From Winogradskyella sp. (GTDB lineage Bacteria > Bacteroidota > Bacteroidia > Flavobacteriales > Flavobacteriaceae): 54,752 nt of DNA. Position 1 is the first letter of the stretch. Every line of letters begins with the position of its first letter. The stretch lies in contig JAOEWO010000014.1 in the NCBI GenBank assembly GCA_028383925.1, positions 1 through 54,752 on the forward strand. Direction: 5' to 3'. Below, in pieces: positions 32,856 to 43,154 of the stretch. The position numbers were made by a program, and so were the translations under genes. The notes under the pieces were generated by a model. The model was not told the DNA's origin, did not search any database, and was given only the letters and a program-made list of their open reading frames with translations.

Positions 32856-34055
32856 ATGAAATTTAAACCTGCAAACAATATACAAGACTTACAATATTTT
32901 GGAGAATTTGGTGGTGTAAATCCGTCAATTTCAGATTCATCTACCTATACCTTTTTATCAGCAAAAACGATGTTTGATACTTTTGAAGGCAATGCAGATG
33001 GCTGTTACCTCTATTCGCGTCATACGACACCATCTAATCTTTATTTAGGTGAAGCTTTAGCTGCCATGGAAGGTACAGAAACGGCAACTGTTACAGCCTC
33101 TGGTATGGGCGCAATTACACCTGTGTTATTTCAACTTTGTGGTGCTGGAGAGCACATTGTAAGTAGTAGAACCATTTATGGTGGTACTTATGCCTTCTTA
33201 AAAAACTTTGCACCACGTATGGGAATTAATACTACGTTTGTAGATATTACAAAATTAGACGTTGTAGAAGCGGCAATTACACCAAAAACTAAAGTATTGT
33301 ATTGCGAATCTGTAAGTAACCCATTATTAGAAGTTGCAGATATTAAAGGTTTGGCTGCATTAGCAAAAAAACACAATCTAAAACTTGTAGTAGATAATAC
33401 ATTTTCACCCTTATCGGTATCACCAATTAATTCAGGTGCAGATATTGTTATACATAGTTTAACAAAATTTATAAACGGCTCATCAGATACAGTTGGTGGT
33501 GTAGTTTGTGGTACACAAGAATTTATTGATTCTTTAAAAAGTGTTATAGATGGTGCTGCTATGTTACTAGGTTCTACTATGGACAGTCTCCGTGCTGCAT
33601 CTATACTAAAAAACCTAAGAACGTTACATATTAGAATGCAACAACACAGTCTTAATGCAACATACCTTGCTGAAAATTTTGAAAAAGATGGTATTAAAAC
33701 CGTTTACCCTGGTTTAGCTTCTCACCCATCACACAACTTATTTAAATCTATGATGAACGAAAAGTACGGCTTTGGTGGTATGATGACCTTAGATGTTGGT
33801 TCTTTAGATAAAGCAAATGCTCTAATGGAATTAATGCAAGAGCGTAACCTTGGGTATTTGGCTGTTAGTTTAGGATTTTATAAAACATTATTTAGCGCAC
33901 CAGGAAGCTCTACATCTTCTGAAATACCTGAAGACGAACAAAAAGAAATGGGTTTAAGTGATGGACTTATTCGTTTTTCTATTGGGTTAGATGCAGATAT
34001 TGAGCGCACTTACCAACTGATGAAAACGTGTATGATAGAGTTAAATATACTTTAA
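32856..34055 (+). CDS. Cys/Met metabolism PLP-dependent enzyme (gamma-lyase/synthase-like)
   Basis: 399 residues of the cystathionine gamma-synthase/methionine gamma-lyase fold. Signs: YSRHTTPSNLYLGEALAAME, VTASGMGAI, YCESVSNPLLEVADI, LVVDNTFSPLS, and the Schiff-base lysine K204 in HSLTKFINGSSD. The active-site position that carries Cys in true methionine gamma-lyase (YGCT) is Gly here (IYGGTY), so a lyase for methionine is not assured; cystathionine gamma-lyase/synthase or homocysteine synthesis are alternatives. The divergent Lrp-type regulator implies amino-acid control. A clean terminator follows. Confidence 0.9.
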   Translation: MKFKPANNIQDLQYFGEFGGVNPSISDSSTYTFLSAKTMFDTFEGNADGCYLYSRHTTPSNLYLGEALAAMEGTETATVTASGMGAITPVLFQLCGAGEHIVSSRTIYGGTYAFLKNFAPRMGINTTFVDITKLDVVEAAITPKTKVLYCESVSNPLLEVADIKGLAALAKKHNLKLVVDNTFSPLSVSPINSGADIVIHSLTKFINGSSDTVGGVVCGTQEFIDSLKSVIDGAAMLLGSTMDSLRAASILKNLRTLHIRMQQHSLNATYLAENFEKDGIKTVYPGLASHPSHNLFKSMMNEKYGFGGMMTLDVGSLDKANALMELMQERNLGYLAVSLGFYKTLFSAPGSSTSSEIPEDEQKEMGLSDGLIRFSIGLDADIERTYQLMKTCMIELNIL

Positions 34056-34078
34056 TTTACAAAAAGCATTATACAATT

Positions 34079-34122
34079 AACGGCTAGGCGCATTCTTATT
34101 ATGAAGCGCTTAGCCGTTTTTT
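34079..34122 (+). terminator. terminator after PLP enzyme gene
   Basis: AACGGCTAGGCGC (34079-34091), a loop of about 14 nt, GCGCTTAGCCGTT (34106-34118), then a T-run. One G bulge/mismatch. It lies 23 nt after the stop codon. Confidence 0.85.
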
Positions 34123-34206
34123 TATATTTTAGCATTTAGCAACAGCTGTATTGCGTTTGCAAATGGCTTCACAAAATCGTAACATTACAGAACTAAATTA
34201 AATATA

Positions 34207-35676
34207 ATGCTAGAAAACCAAGACCCTTCTGAGATTAAAATTGAAGATCAAAAAATCATCAATAATAAAGAACTTAACATTGGGGAAGCTTTAATTCCTG
34301 TTGTAATCTTAATGGGTTTATTGGCTTATAATATATTTTTTGTTGAAAGTCAAGAATGGTTTGGCGCGTATACAAATCAACTTATATTATTAATAGGTGG
34401 TGGTATTGCAGCTTTAGTTGGTTTTTATAATAAAACAACTATAGATGTTATGGCAAAAGAAGTTTGGGAAAACTTAAGAAGCGTTTTTGTACCCATTATG
34501 ATTCTATTTTTAGTGGGTGCCTTAGCAGGTACTTGGCTTATTAGTGGCGTTATACCAGCTATGGTTTACTATGGTTTGCAAGTTTTAAGTCCCGAAATAT
34601 TTTTACCAGCCTCCGTAATTATAGCAGCAGTAATCTCTATTGCTACAGGTAGCTCATGGACGACCTCCGCAACTGTTGGTATTGCGCTTGTTGGTATTGG
34701 TACCGCTTTAGGTATTAATCCGGGTATGATTGCTGGTGCCGTAATTTCTGGTGCTTATTTTGGTGATAAGATGTCTCCGCTAAGTGATACAACAAATTTA
34801 GCACCTGCTATGGCTGGTACAGATTTGTTTACACATATTAGATATATGGCCATTACAACAGTACCTACAATAATTATAACCTTAATTGTATTTAGTATAA
34901 TTAGTGTCACTATAGAGCCAACTGGCGATGCTGACATTAGTAGTTTACTAACATCAATTGATACTACATTTAATATTTCACCATGGTTATTTTTAGTGCC
35001 TGGGGTTGTAATTACTTTAATATTATTAAAAACAAAACCTTTAGTGGCACTAGCTTCGGGTGTAATTTTAGCAGCTATATTTGCTGTTGTTTTTCAATCT
35101 GAAGTATTAGCAACATTATCAGATTCTAAATTTTCTGCCATTTTAAATTCCATTTTAACAGATACTGCAATCGCCACAGATAACGAAAAATTAAACGATT
35201 TATTCGCATCTGGCGGAATGAATGGCATGATTTGGACCATCCTGTTAATTGTTTGTGCCATGGTTTTTGGTGGTATTATGGATGGCATTGGTGCTTTAGC
35301 AAGAATTACAAAAGCACTTTTATCTGTAGCTACTACCATTTTTGGCTTGTTTGCAAGTACTGTTATTAGTTGTTTGGGATTAAATATTATTGCTTCAGAT
35401 CAGTATTTAGCCTTAGTTATACCAGGAAAAATGTTTAAAAAAGCTTATGAAGACAAAGGCTTAGCACCCGAAAATTTAAGTAGAACTCTTGAAGATTCTG
35501 GTACTGTAACCTCTGTCTTAATACCATGGAATACCTGTGGTGCTTACCAAAGTGGTGTTTTAGGTGTTGGTGTTGGCGAATACTTTTTGTACGCCATCTT
35601 TAACTGGTTAAGTCCGTTTACAACATTATTATTTGCTGCATTAAGAATTAAAATAAAAATGCTTCGAGACAAATAA
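34207..35676 (+). CDS. nhaC: Na+/H+ antiporter NhaC
   Basis: 489 residues with 11-12 hydrophobic helices. It exports Na+ in exchange for H+ and fits a marine or salt-exposed cell. The NhaC family pattern is present: IATGSSWTTSATVGIALVGI (broken core at about 146-165), GAYFGDKMSPLSDTTNLAPA (about 182-201) with the conserved Asp and Ser residues, and ASDQYLALVIPGKMF and LEDSGTVTSVLIPWNTCGAY near the end. The N-terminus is a hydrophilic stretch of about 27 residues. It is a single-gene unit with a terminator after it. Confidence 0.95.
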   Translation: MLENQDPSEIKIEDQKIINNKELNIGEALIPVVILMGLLAYNIFFVESQEWFGAYTNQLILLIGGGIAALVGFYNKTTIDVMAKEVWENLRSVFVPIMILFLVGALAGTWLISGVIPAMVYYGLQVLSPEIFLPASVIIAAVISIATGSSWTTSATVGIALVGIGTALGINPGMIAGAVISGAYFGDKMSPLSDTTNLAPAMAGTDLFTHIRYMAITTVPTIIITLIVFSIISVTIEPTGDADISSLLTSIDTTFNISPWLFLVPGVVITLILLKTKPLVALASGVILAAIFAVVFQSEVLATLSDSKFSAILNSILTDTAIATDNEKLNDLFASGGMNGMIWTILLIVCAMVFGGIMDGIGALARITKALLSVATTIFGLFASTVISCLGLNIIASDQYLALVIPGKMFKKAYEDKGLAPENLSRTLEDSGTVTSVLIPWNTCGAYQSGVLGVGVGEYFLYAIFNWLSPFTTLLFAALRIKIKMLRDK

Positions 35677-35727
35677 AAGATAATTCCCCAAGCAAAACAC
35701 TTTAATATTATATAATTCTTAAACAAG

Positions 35728-35771
35728 AGTGACTTAAATTATCATTATGATAAAATTTAAGTCACTTTTTT
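35728..35771 (+). terminator. terminator after nhaC
   Basis: AGTGACTTAAATT (35728-35740), loop of 13 nt, AATTTAAGTCACT (35754-35766), then T-run to 35771. A perfect 13-bp stem, 51 nt after the nhaC stop. Confidence 0.88.
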
Positions 35772-35887
35772 GATACCATTTAGATCCCCTATTTATGCAT
35801 ACTTTATTATAATAAATAGCTATTAAAAAATGTCTTTGTTATGTTTAATTTCGCGCAAAAATTAAACATAACCTTAAATAAATAATA

Positions 35888-36532
35888 ATGGCATTAGTAG
35901 GAAAAAAATTCCCAAATATTAGCGTTGACGCTATGAATGATATGGGAGATACATTTAAAATAAATGTACTTGAAGAAGCAAAAAACAACAACAAAAAAGT
36001 AGTCTTATTTTGGTACCCAAAAGATTTTACATTTGTATGCCCAACTGAGCTTCATGCATTTCAGGCAGCTTTAGCTGAATTCGAAAAAAGAAATACGCTT
36101 GTAATTGGTGCATCTTGTGACACACCAGAAGTACACTTTGCATGGTTAAGCACAGCAAAAGATAACGGTGGTATTGAAGGTGTAACGTACCCAATTCTTG
36201 CAGATAGCAACAGAAACCTTTCTAGTATCTTAGGTATTTTAGATATTACAAATGAAATATTTGATGAAGAAACTGGTACAGTTCAAGTAGAAGGAGATAA
36301 CGTAACATACAGAGCTACTTACATTATTGATGAAGAAGGTACTGTTGTACACGAAGGTATTAACCACATGCCACTTGGTCGTAACATTAATGAGTATTTA
36401 AGACTTATTGATGCGTATACACATGTACAAGAAAAGGGAGAGGTTTGTCCGGCAAACTGGGAAGACGGTAAAGAAGCTATGCAGCCAAATGCAAAAGGCA
36501 CTGCAGAATATTTAGCAGCACATTTAAACTAA
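35888..36532 (+). CDS. 2-Cys peroxiredoxin (AhpC/Prx1 type)
   Basis: 214 residues. It reduces hydrogen peroxide, organic peroxides or peroxynitrite in the cytoplasm. Peroxidatic Cys51 is in FTFVCPTELHAF and the resolving Cys187 in EVCPANW. Other family signs: GASCDTPEVHFAW and INHMPLGRNI. The C-terminal arm is of the typical 2-Cys kind (dimer or decamer). It is the first gene of a set with a thioredoxin 100 nt downstream and a small unknown protein after that, so its reductant is probably that thioredoxin. A TAATTTCG box about 40 bp upstream may be the promoter. Confidence 0.96.
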   Translation: MALVGKKFPNISVDAMNDMGDTFKINVLEEAKNNNKKVVLFWYPKDFTFVCPTELHAFQAALAEFEKRNTLVIGASCDTPEVHFAWLSTAKDNGGIEGVTYPILADSNRNLSSILGILDITNEIFDEETGTVQVEGDNVTYRATYIIDEEGTVVHEGINHMPLGRNINEYLRLIDAYTHVQEKGEVCPANWEDGKEAMQPNAKGTAEYLAAHLN

Positions 36533-36544
36533 AACTTTAAATCT

Positions 36545-36616
36545 TAACGTCATTACGATTACAATGTAGCCGTCTCACCATAAAAAGAAGGCAGCACTCG
36601 GCTCGTAATGACGTTA
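36545..36616 (+). repeat. intergenic inverted repeat between peroxiredoxin and thioredoxin genes
   Basis: TAACGTCATTACGA (36545-36558) and TCGTAATGACGTTA (36603-36616) pair perfectly over 14 bp around a 44-nt centre. CGTCATTACGA-type ends are a recurring feature of flavobacterial intergenic palindromes. It fills almost all of the 100-bp gap and may act as an mRNA processing or attenuation structure that sets the ratio of the two proteins. Confidence 0.65.
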
Positions 36617-36632
36617 TAAATTAACAGATACT

Positions 36633-36941
36633 ATGATTCAAGAATTAGATCAGGATAATTTACAAGATATTATTGCAAATAACGAAACGGTTATTGTACA
36701 GTACACAGCCACTTGGTGTGGTAACTGTCGTATAATGAAACCTAAGTTTAAGAAATTAGCAACAGAAAATGAAGGTGTAACTTTTGTTATGGCTGATGCC
36801 GAAAAATTTCCTGAAAGTAGAAAATTAGCAACGGTAGATAATCTGCCAACATTTGCAACATTTAACAATGGCGAATTTAAGAGTCAGGTGCAAACTAATA
36901 AATTTGACGTGCTTAAGACACTTGTTGAAGAAGCCATTTAA
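36633..36941 (+). CDS. thioredoxin family protein
   Basis: 102 residues, one thioredoxin domain with active site TATWCGNCRIMKPKF (Cys29, Cys32) and cis-proline in VDNLPTFATF. No signal peptide, so it is cytoplasmic. WCGNC differs from WCGPC of thioredoxin A and would alter its redox potential. The gene follows a peroxiredoxin and precedes a small protein, a conserved trio in flavobacteria; reduction of that peroxiredoxin is the likely job. Confidence 0.93.
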   Translation: MIQELDQDNLQDIIANNETVIVQYTATWCGNCRIMKPKFKKLATENEGVTFVMADAEKFPESRKLATVDNLPTFATFNNGEFKSQVQTNKFDVLKTLVEEAI

Positions 36942-36980
36942 TAAAATCACTTCTAATTACAGAAGGTTAAAAATTGATTT

Positions 36981-37238
36981 ATGAAATTACCTGTAATAAA
37001 ACAATTAACTCAATTTATTGAGGACAATGATGCCGATTATATTATTGAAACCATTGAAACTTTAGAGCATTTAACAGAAGTACCTTCATTAAAAGATGAA
37101 GAATTAGACGTTATTGGAGAACTAATCTCTAACATGTATGGTGCACTAGAAGTTAACAAAATGATTAAAGAGGGCCAACCAAAGAAAGAGGCCTTAAATG
37201 CATTTATGAAACGAGTTTTAGGAGCTATTGACGTTTAA
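36981..37238 (+). CDS. small conserved protein (DUF6952-like) after thioredoxin
   Basis: 85 residues, mostly helical and acidic: KLPVIKQLTQFIEDNDADYI, ETIETLEHLTEV, then DEELDVIGELISNMYGALEV and a basic C-terminal helix. No Cys, no signal peptide. I believe it belongs to the small family placed with Prx and Trx in flavobacteria (possibly DUF6952), but I cannot check the number. It is probably co-transcribed 39 nt after the thioredoxin. Its last codon and stop (GTT TAA) form the first unit of the heptad repeat that follows. Confidence 0.8.
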   Translation: MKLPVIKQLTQFIEDNDADYIIETIETLEHLTEVPSLKDEELDVIGELISNMYGALEVNKMIKEGQPKKEALNAFMKRVLGAIDV

Positions 37239-37302
37239 AGTTTAAAGTTTAGAGTTTAGAGTTTAGAGTTTAGAGTTTAGAGTTTAGAGTTTAGAGTTTA
37301 GG
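37233..37302 (+). repeat. tandem heptad repeat, 10 copies
   Basis: Ten 7-bp units without gaps: GTTTAAA twice, GTTTAGA seven times, GTTTAGG once. It starts in the last codon of the 36981-37238 gene. Because 7 is not a multiple of three, TAA/TAG recurs in all three frames. It is directly followed by a terminator. Such short arrays change copy number by slippage. Confidence 0.95.
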
Positions 37303-37310
37303 AAAATTAA

Positions 37311-37347
37311 AAAACCACACTATAATAAAATATATAGTGTGGTTTTT
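37311..37347. terminator. terminator between Prx-Trx set and katG
   Basis: AAAACCACACTATA (37311-37324), an 8-nt loop, TATAGTGTGGTTTT (37333-37346) and T. Perfect 14-bp stem with A and T runs on both sides, so it may serve the plus-strand set and the converging katG transcript, though katG ends 157 nt away. Confidence 0.88.
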
Positions 37348-37503
37348 AGCATTATATGCTTAATTAAACCCGTTGTGCTTTACATATATCTAAAACTGTT
37401 TAGAATTTAAAATACTACTTATTGATATAAATTTTTCTCATTTTGAGATGAAAAATTTACTCACATTAACGCATTTTATCAAAACACAAATGATCAATTA
37501 AAT

Positions 37504-39717
<2,214 letters not shown>

Positions 39718-39921
39718 TTAACTGTTTTTAAATCATTGTTACTGTATGGTGTAAAAGTATAAAATAATAGGGCTCATAAACGAATAGCAACATTTTTTTA
39801 ACTTATATTTTAATAGCTAAAACTTATCATAAACTTTATAATGATAGTCTTTTTTAATATCTCATAAATTACTGTACCTAAAATTACGTTATACATTATA
39901 AGTTATAACGCTAATAAACAA

Positions 39922-39951
39922 AAAAAAGGAACCCTTTGAGGTTCCTTTTTT
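39922..39951. terminator. terminator after prohibitin-like gene
   Basis: AAAAAAGGAACC (39922-39933), loop CTTTGA, GGTTCCTTTTTT (39940-39951). Perfect 12-bp stem, T-run both ways; it ends the minus-strand SPFH gene 28 nt after its stop. Confidence 0.9.
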
Positions 39952-39979
39952 GCACTTATAAATATCTATAAAACAACTT

Positions 39980-40753
39980 TTACTTATCGTCAGAACTAAT
40001 TAAATATGGTGTTTTACCATCTGTAATGATAACTTTACTATTAGCGGTTTTTGCTAATGCCATAAAAGCTTCAATACTTCTTATTTTAATGATCTCTGGT
40101 GTTAAGCCTTCTGAAAGTATTTTTTGAGCATCTCTTGTACCTTCTGCTTCAATAATTTTTCTTTGTGCCTCTAAGCGTTCTTGCTGCAATATAAATTCCA
40201 TTCGCATGGCATCTTGTTCTGCTTGCAGTTTTTGTTCTATTGATCGCGATAGTCCTAAAGGAAGCTGGATGCTCTTCATTAAAACAGCTTCAATTATAAT
40301 ACCTTGTTTTGTTAATGTTTGTTCCATTTTAGCTTTTATAGCCTCTTCTATATCTGCCCTTTTACCTGAGTGCATGTCTTTAGCGAAAAATTGAGAACAG
40401 ACATCAGAACTTGCTGAACGAAATACTGCAGACATTACATCTTGGTAATTTGATCCTATATTTTCTAAAACAGTTGGCAACATACCAACTTCTAACCTGT
40501 ATAAAATTGAAATCTCAGAATCTACACTTAATCCTTCTTTACTGGGAATCCTAAGCGCTAGTTTTAAGTTGTTAGTCTGAATTGACTCTTTAATAATACG
40601 CGTTGTAAACGTATTAAAAAACAAGGTTCCTTGGGTTGTTACCGATTTTTCTAACTTTCCTAATTTTTGTCTAACACCTGCTTCACCTGGTCTAATAACC
40701 GCACAACTTGTTGTTAATAAAACCAATAGCACTATTGATATTTTTGTTTTCAT
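39980..40753 (-). CDS. prohibitin/SPFH family lipoprotein
   Basis: 257 residues. Lipoprotein signal KTKISIVLLVLLTTSCAVIR (Cys about 17), unusual because most bacterial SPFH proteins are anchored by a membrane helix. SPFH domain at about 22-190: RPGEAGVRQKLGKL, LALRIPSKEGLSVDSEISI, then a coiled coil with alanine/glutamate-rich text (QKLQAEQDAMRMEFILQQER) and the C-terminal KIRSIEAFMALAKTANSKVI. Family members form membrane ring assemblies that hold proteases or organise lipids. A TATCTTTG box at 40789-40782 is a probable promoter. Single gene. Confidence 0.9.
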   Translation of the reverse strand: MKTKISIVLLVLLTTSCAVIRPGEAGVRQKLGKLEKSVTTQGTLFFNTFTTRIIKESIQTNNLKLALRIPSKEGLSVDSEISILYRLEVGMLPTVLENIGSNYQDVMSAVFRSASSDVCSQFFAKDMHSGKRADIEEAIKAKMEQTLTKQGIIIEAVLMKSIQLPLGLSRSIEQKLQAEQDAMRMEFILQQERLEAQRKIIEAEGTRDAQKILSEGLTPEIIKIRSIEAFMALAKTANSKVIITDGKTPYLISSDDK

Positions 40754-41022
40754 GGCATATAGTTTTAAGATTCTTATTAAACAAAGATAATTCTTACTGA
40801 TCTAAATTTTCTATTTACAATTCTTATATATACTATAAATACAACAACATACTTACACGTAAAACACTAGTAATTAAATTATTAAACCTATTTTCTGAAT
40901 TTTTACATTTAGAAAACTTTAACAATACACTCTAATTCATAAACTAATGCAATTAGCGGTAAAAACATAGTACCATATTCACTTTTTTTTGTATCTTAAT
41001 GTTAAATTAAAACACAAAAATT

Positions 41023-41259
41023 ATGAGCTCTACAGAATATACAAAAGTTTATTATGGCAATTTTATCTTGGTAACGCGTGTTAAAAGTGAATTGCAAAAT
41101 GCAGGCATTATTCCTATTATAAAGGATGAAGGTGAATCACAGAGATTAGGTGGTCAAGGCTCTATAGGAAATGGTTTTCAAGAAGTATTTGTACATAATG
41201 ATGAGTTAGAAAAAGCAAGCGCTATAGTAGAAAAAGTGAAGGCTGAGATGGAAGCTTAG
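41023..41259 (+). CDS. DUF2007 domain-containing protein
   Basis: 78 residues. A single small alpha/beta domain of the DUF2007 (putative signal-transducing) kind: VYYGNFILVTRVKSELQNAG at the front, then IIPIIKDEGES, GNGFQEVFVHNDELEKASAI with the family's helix at the end. Cytoplasmic, PII-like fold suggested for the family but no ligand known. It is a single-gene unit ended by a terminator. TATCTTAA 25 bp upstream might be a promoter box. Confidence 0.85.
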   Translation: MSSTEYTKVYYGNFILVTRVKSELQNAGIIPIIKDEGESQRLGGQGSIGNGFQEVFVHNDELEKASAIVEKVKAEMEA

Positions 41260-41296
41260 ATAATTTTATTTTGGCTCACATAAAAATCTTTAAAAC

Positions 41297-41333
41297 AAAA
41301 AAAAAGTTGATACAAACGCACCAACTTTTTTTA
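41297..41333. terminator. bidirectional terminator between DUF2007 and ABC-F genes
   Basis: AAAAAAAGTTG (41299-41309), a 12-nt loop, CAACTTTTTTT (41322-41332). A-run before and T-run after. It serves both converging genes. Confidence 0.85.
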
Positions 41334-41351
41334 TATAATCTAAAACTATTA

Positions 41352-42977
41352 TTACGCATTAACCGCATACATCTTCTCTCGCATTTCTTTAATCTTCTTA
41401 TCGCTCATATACTCATCAAACGTCATATGGCGATCTATAACACCATTAGGTGTTAACTCTATAATACGATTACCAACAGTTTGCGCAAACTCATGATCGT
41501 GAGTGGTAAACATTATGGTGCCTTTAAAATTCTTAAGCGAATTATTAAATGCTGTAATACTCTCTAAGTCTAAGTGATTGGTTGGCTCATCTAACATTAG
41601 CACATTAGCTCTAATCATCATCATACGGCTAAGCATACAACGTACTTTTTCTCCACCAGACAAAACATCTGAAGTTTTTAAAGCTTCTTCACCACTAAAA
41701 ATCATCTTACCAAGAAAACCTCTAATATGTACTTCTTCGCGTTCTTCTTCGGTGGTTGCCCATTGGCGTAACCAATCTACTAATGATAATTTATTATTAA
41801 AATAGGCGCTGTTATCTAAAGGCAAATACGATTGTGTTGTTGTTACACCCCAAGCAAATTTACCTGCATCTGCTTCTGCTTTGCCATTTATAATTTCGTA
41901 AAAAGCAGTTGTTGCTCTAGAATCTTTAGAATACACAACAACTTTATCTCCCTTATTAAGATTAATATCTATATTTTTAAATAAAACATCATTTTCTAAA
42001 CTAGCAGACAAACCTTCAATATTTAATATTTGGTCTCCTGCTTCACGATCGCGTTCAAAAATAATAGCAGGATAGCGACGACTAGAACGTCTAATGTCAC
42101 CAATATTTAATTTTTCGATCATTTTCTTTCTACTGGTAGCTTGTTTAGATTTTGCTACGTTGGCAGAAAAACGACGAATAAATTCTTCTAATTCTTTTTT
42201 CTTGTCTTCTGCTTTTTTGTTTTGTTGTGCGTGCTGTCTTGCTGCTAGTTGAGACGACTCATACCAAAATGTATAATTACCAGAAAAGTGGTTAATCTTA
42301 CCAAAATCTATATCAGATATATGTGTACAAACTGCATCTAAAAAGTGTCTATCGTGAGAGACAACAATTACACAATTATCGTAATTAGCTAAAAAGTTTT
42401 CTAACCAAGAGATGGTTTCGTAATCTAAATCATTGGTAGGCTCATCCATTATTAACAAATCTGGATTACCAAATAGTGCCTGTGCCAGTAACACTCTTAC
42501 TTTTTGTTTACCATCTAGATCTTTCATTAACGTGTAATGATACTCTTCTTTAATACCAAGATTAGATAACATGGCTGCCGCGTCACTATCTGCGTTCCAA
42601 CCATTCATTTCTTCAAATTGTACTTGTAACTCGCCTATCTTCTCTGCATTTGCATCTGTATAGTCTGCATAAAGTGCATCAATTTCTGTCTTTAATTTAA
42701 ATAAAGGTTTATTCCCTTTTAAAATAGTTTCTAAAACGGTGTCTTCATCGTGCTTATTATGGTTTTGTTCTAAAACAGACATACGTTTACCTGGCTCTAA
42801 ATGTACATGACCAGACGTGGCATCTATTTTACCGGCTACAATATTTAAAAACGTAGATTTACCTGCACCATTGGCGCCAATTATTCCGTAACAATTACCG
42901 TTATTAAATGTTGTGTTGACTTCATCAAAAAGAACGCGTTTTCCGAATTGAACTGAAAGATTAGAAACTGTTAACAT
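41352..42977 (-). CDS. ABC-F family ATPase (ribosome-associated)
   Basis: 541 residues, two ABC domains and no membrane part. Domain 1: Walker A GANGAGKST (34-42), degenerate signature LDGKQ (154-158), Walker B LLIMDEPTNDLD. Linker with many Lys/Arg (about 245-300). Domain 2: the Walker A position reads YSKDSRATT (349-357), not a P-loop; signature LSGGE (439-443); Walker B VLMLDEPTNHLD. So one ATP site (P-loop 1 with signature 2) is whole and the other is degenerate. ABC-F proteins (EttA, YbiT, Uup) bind the ribosomal E-site and aid translation. It begins close to the divergent 43155 gene. Confidence 0.93.
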   Translation of the reverse strand: MLTVSNLSVQFGKRVLFDEVNTTFNNGNCYGIIGANGAGKSTFLNIVAGKIDATSGHVHLEPGKRMSVLEQNHNKHDEDTVLETILKGNKPLFKLKTEIDALYADYTDANAEKIGELQVQFEEMNGWNADSDAAAMLSNLGIKEEYHYTLMKDLDGKQKVRVLLAQALFGNPDLLIMDEPTNDLDYETISWLENFLANYDNCVIVVSHDRHFLDAVCTHISDIDFGKINHFSGNYTFWYESSQLAARQHAQQNKKAEDKKKELEEFIRRFSANVAKSKQATSRKKMIEKLNIGDIRRSSRRYPAIIFERDREAGDQILNIEGLSASLENDVLFKNIDINLNKGDKVVVYSKDSRATTAFYEIINGKAEADAGKFAWGVTTTQSYLPLDNSAYFNNKLSLVDWLRQWATTEEEREEVHIRGFLGKMIFSGEEALKTSDVLSGGEKVRCMLSRMMMIRANVLMLDEPTNHLDLESITAFNNSLKNFKGTIMFTTHDHEFAQTVGNRIIELTPNGVIDRHMTFDEYMSDKKIKEMREKMYAVNA

Positions 42978-43154
42978 GCTTTATTGTTTATATTTGTGAG
43001 CCTTGGTATAGTTAAGGCTTATTTTAAAAATGCAAAAGTAGAAAATTAATGCGATTAGACGAAATTAATGCTTAGTATAACAAGATTTAACGCTGCATTA
43101 ACAACAGTTAAAGTATGCAAAACATATTTTTGCTTCACTAACTTTTATATAGTA

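Noticed and set aside
37233..37302. CRISPR array or telomere-like end
   Set aside because: Units are seven bases with no spacers, no cas genes are near, and the array is internal to a normal gene region.
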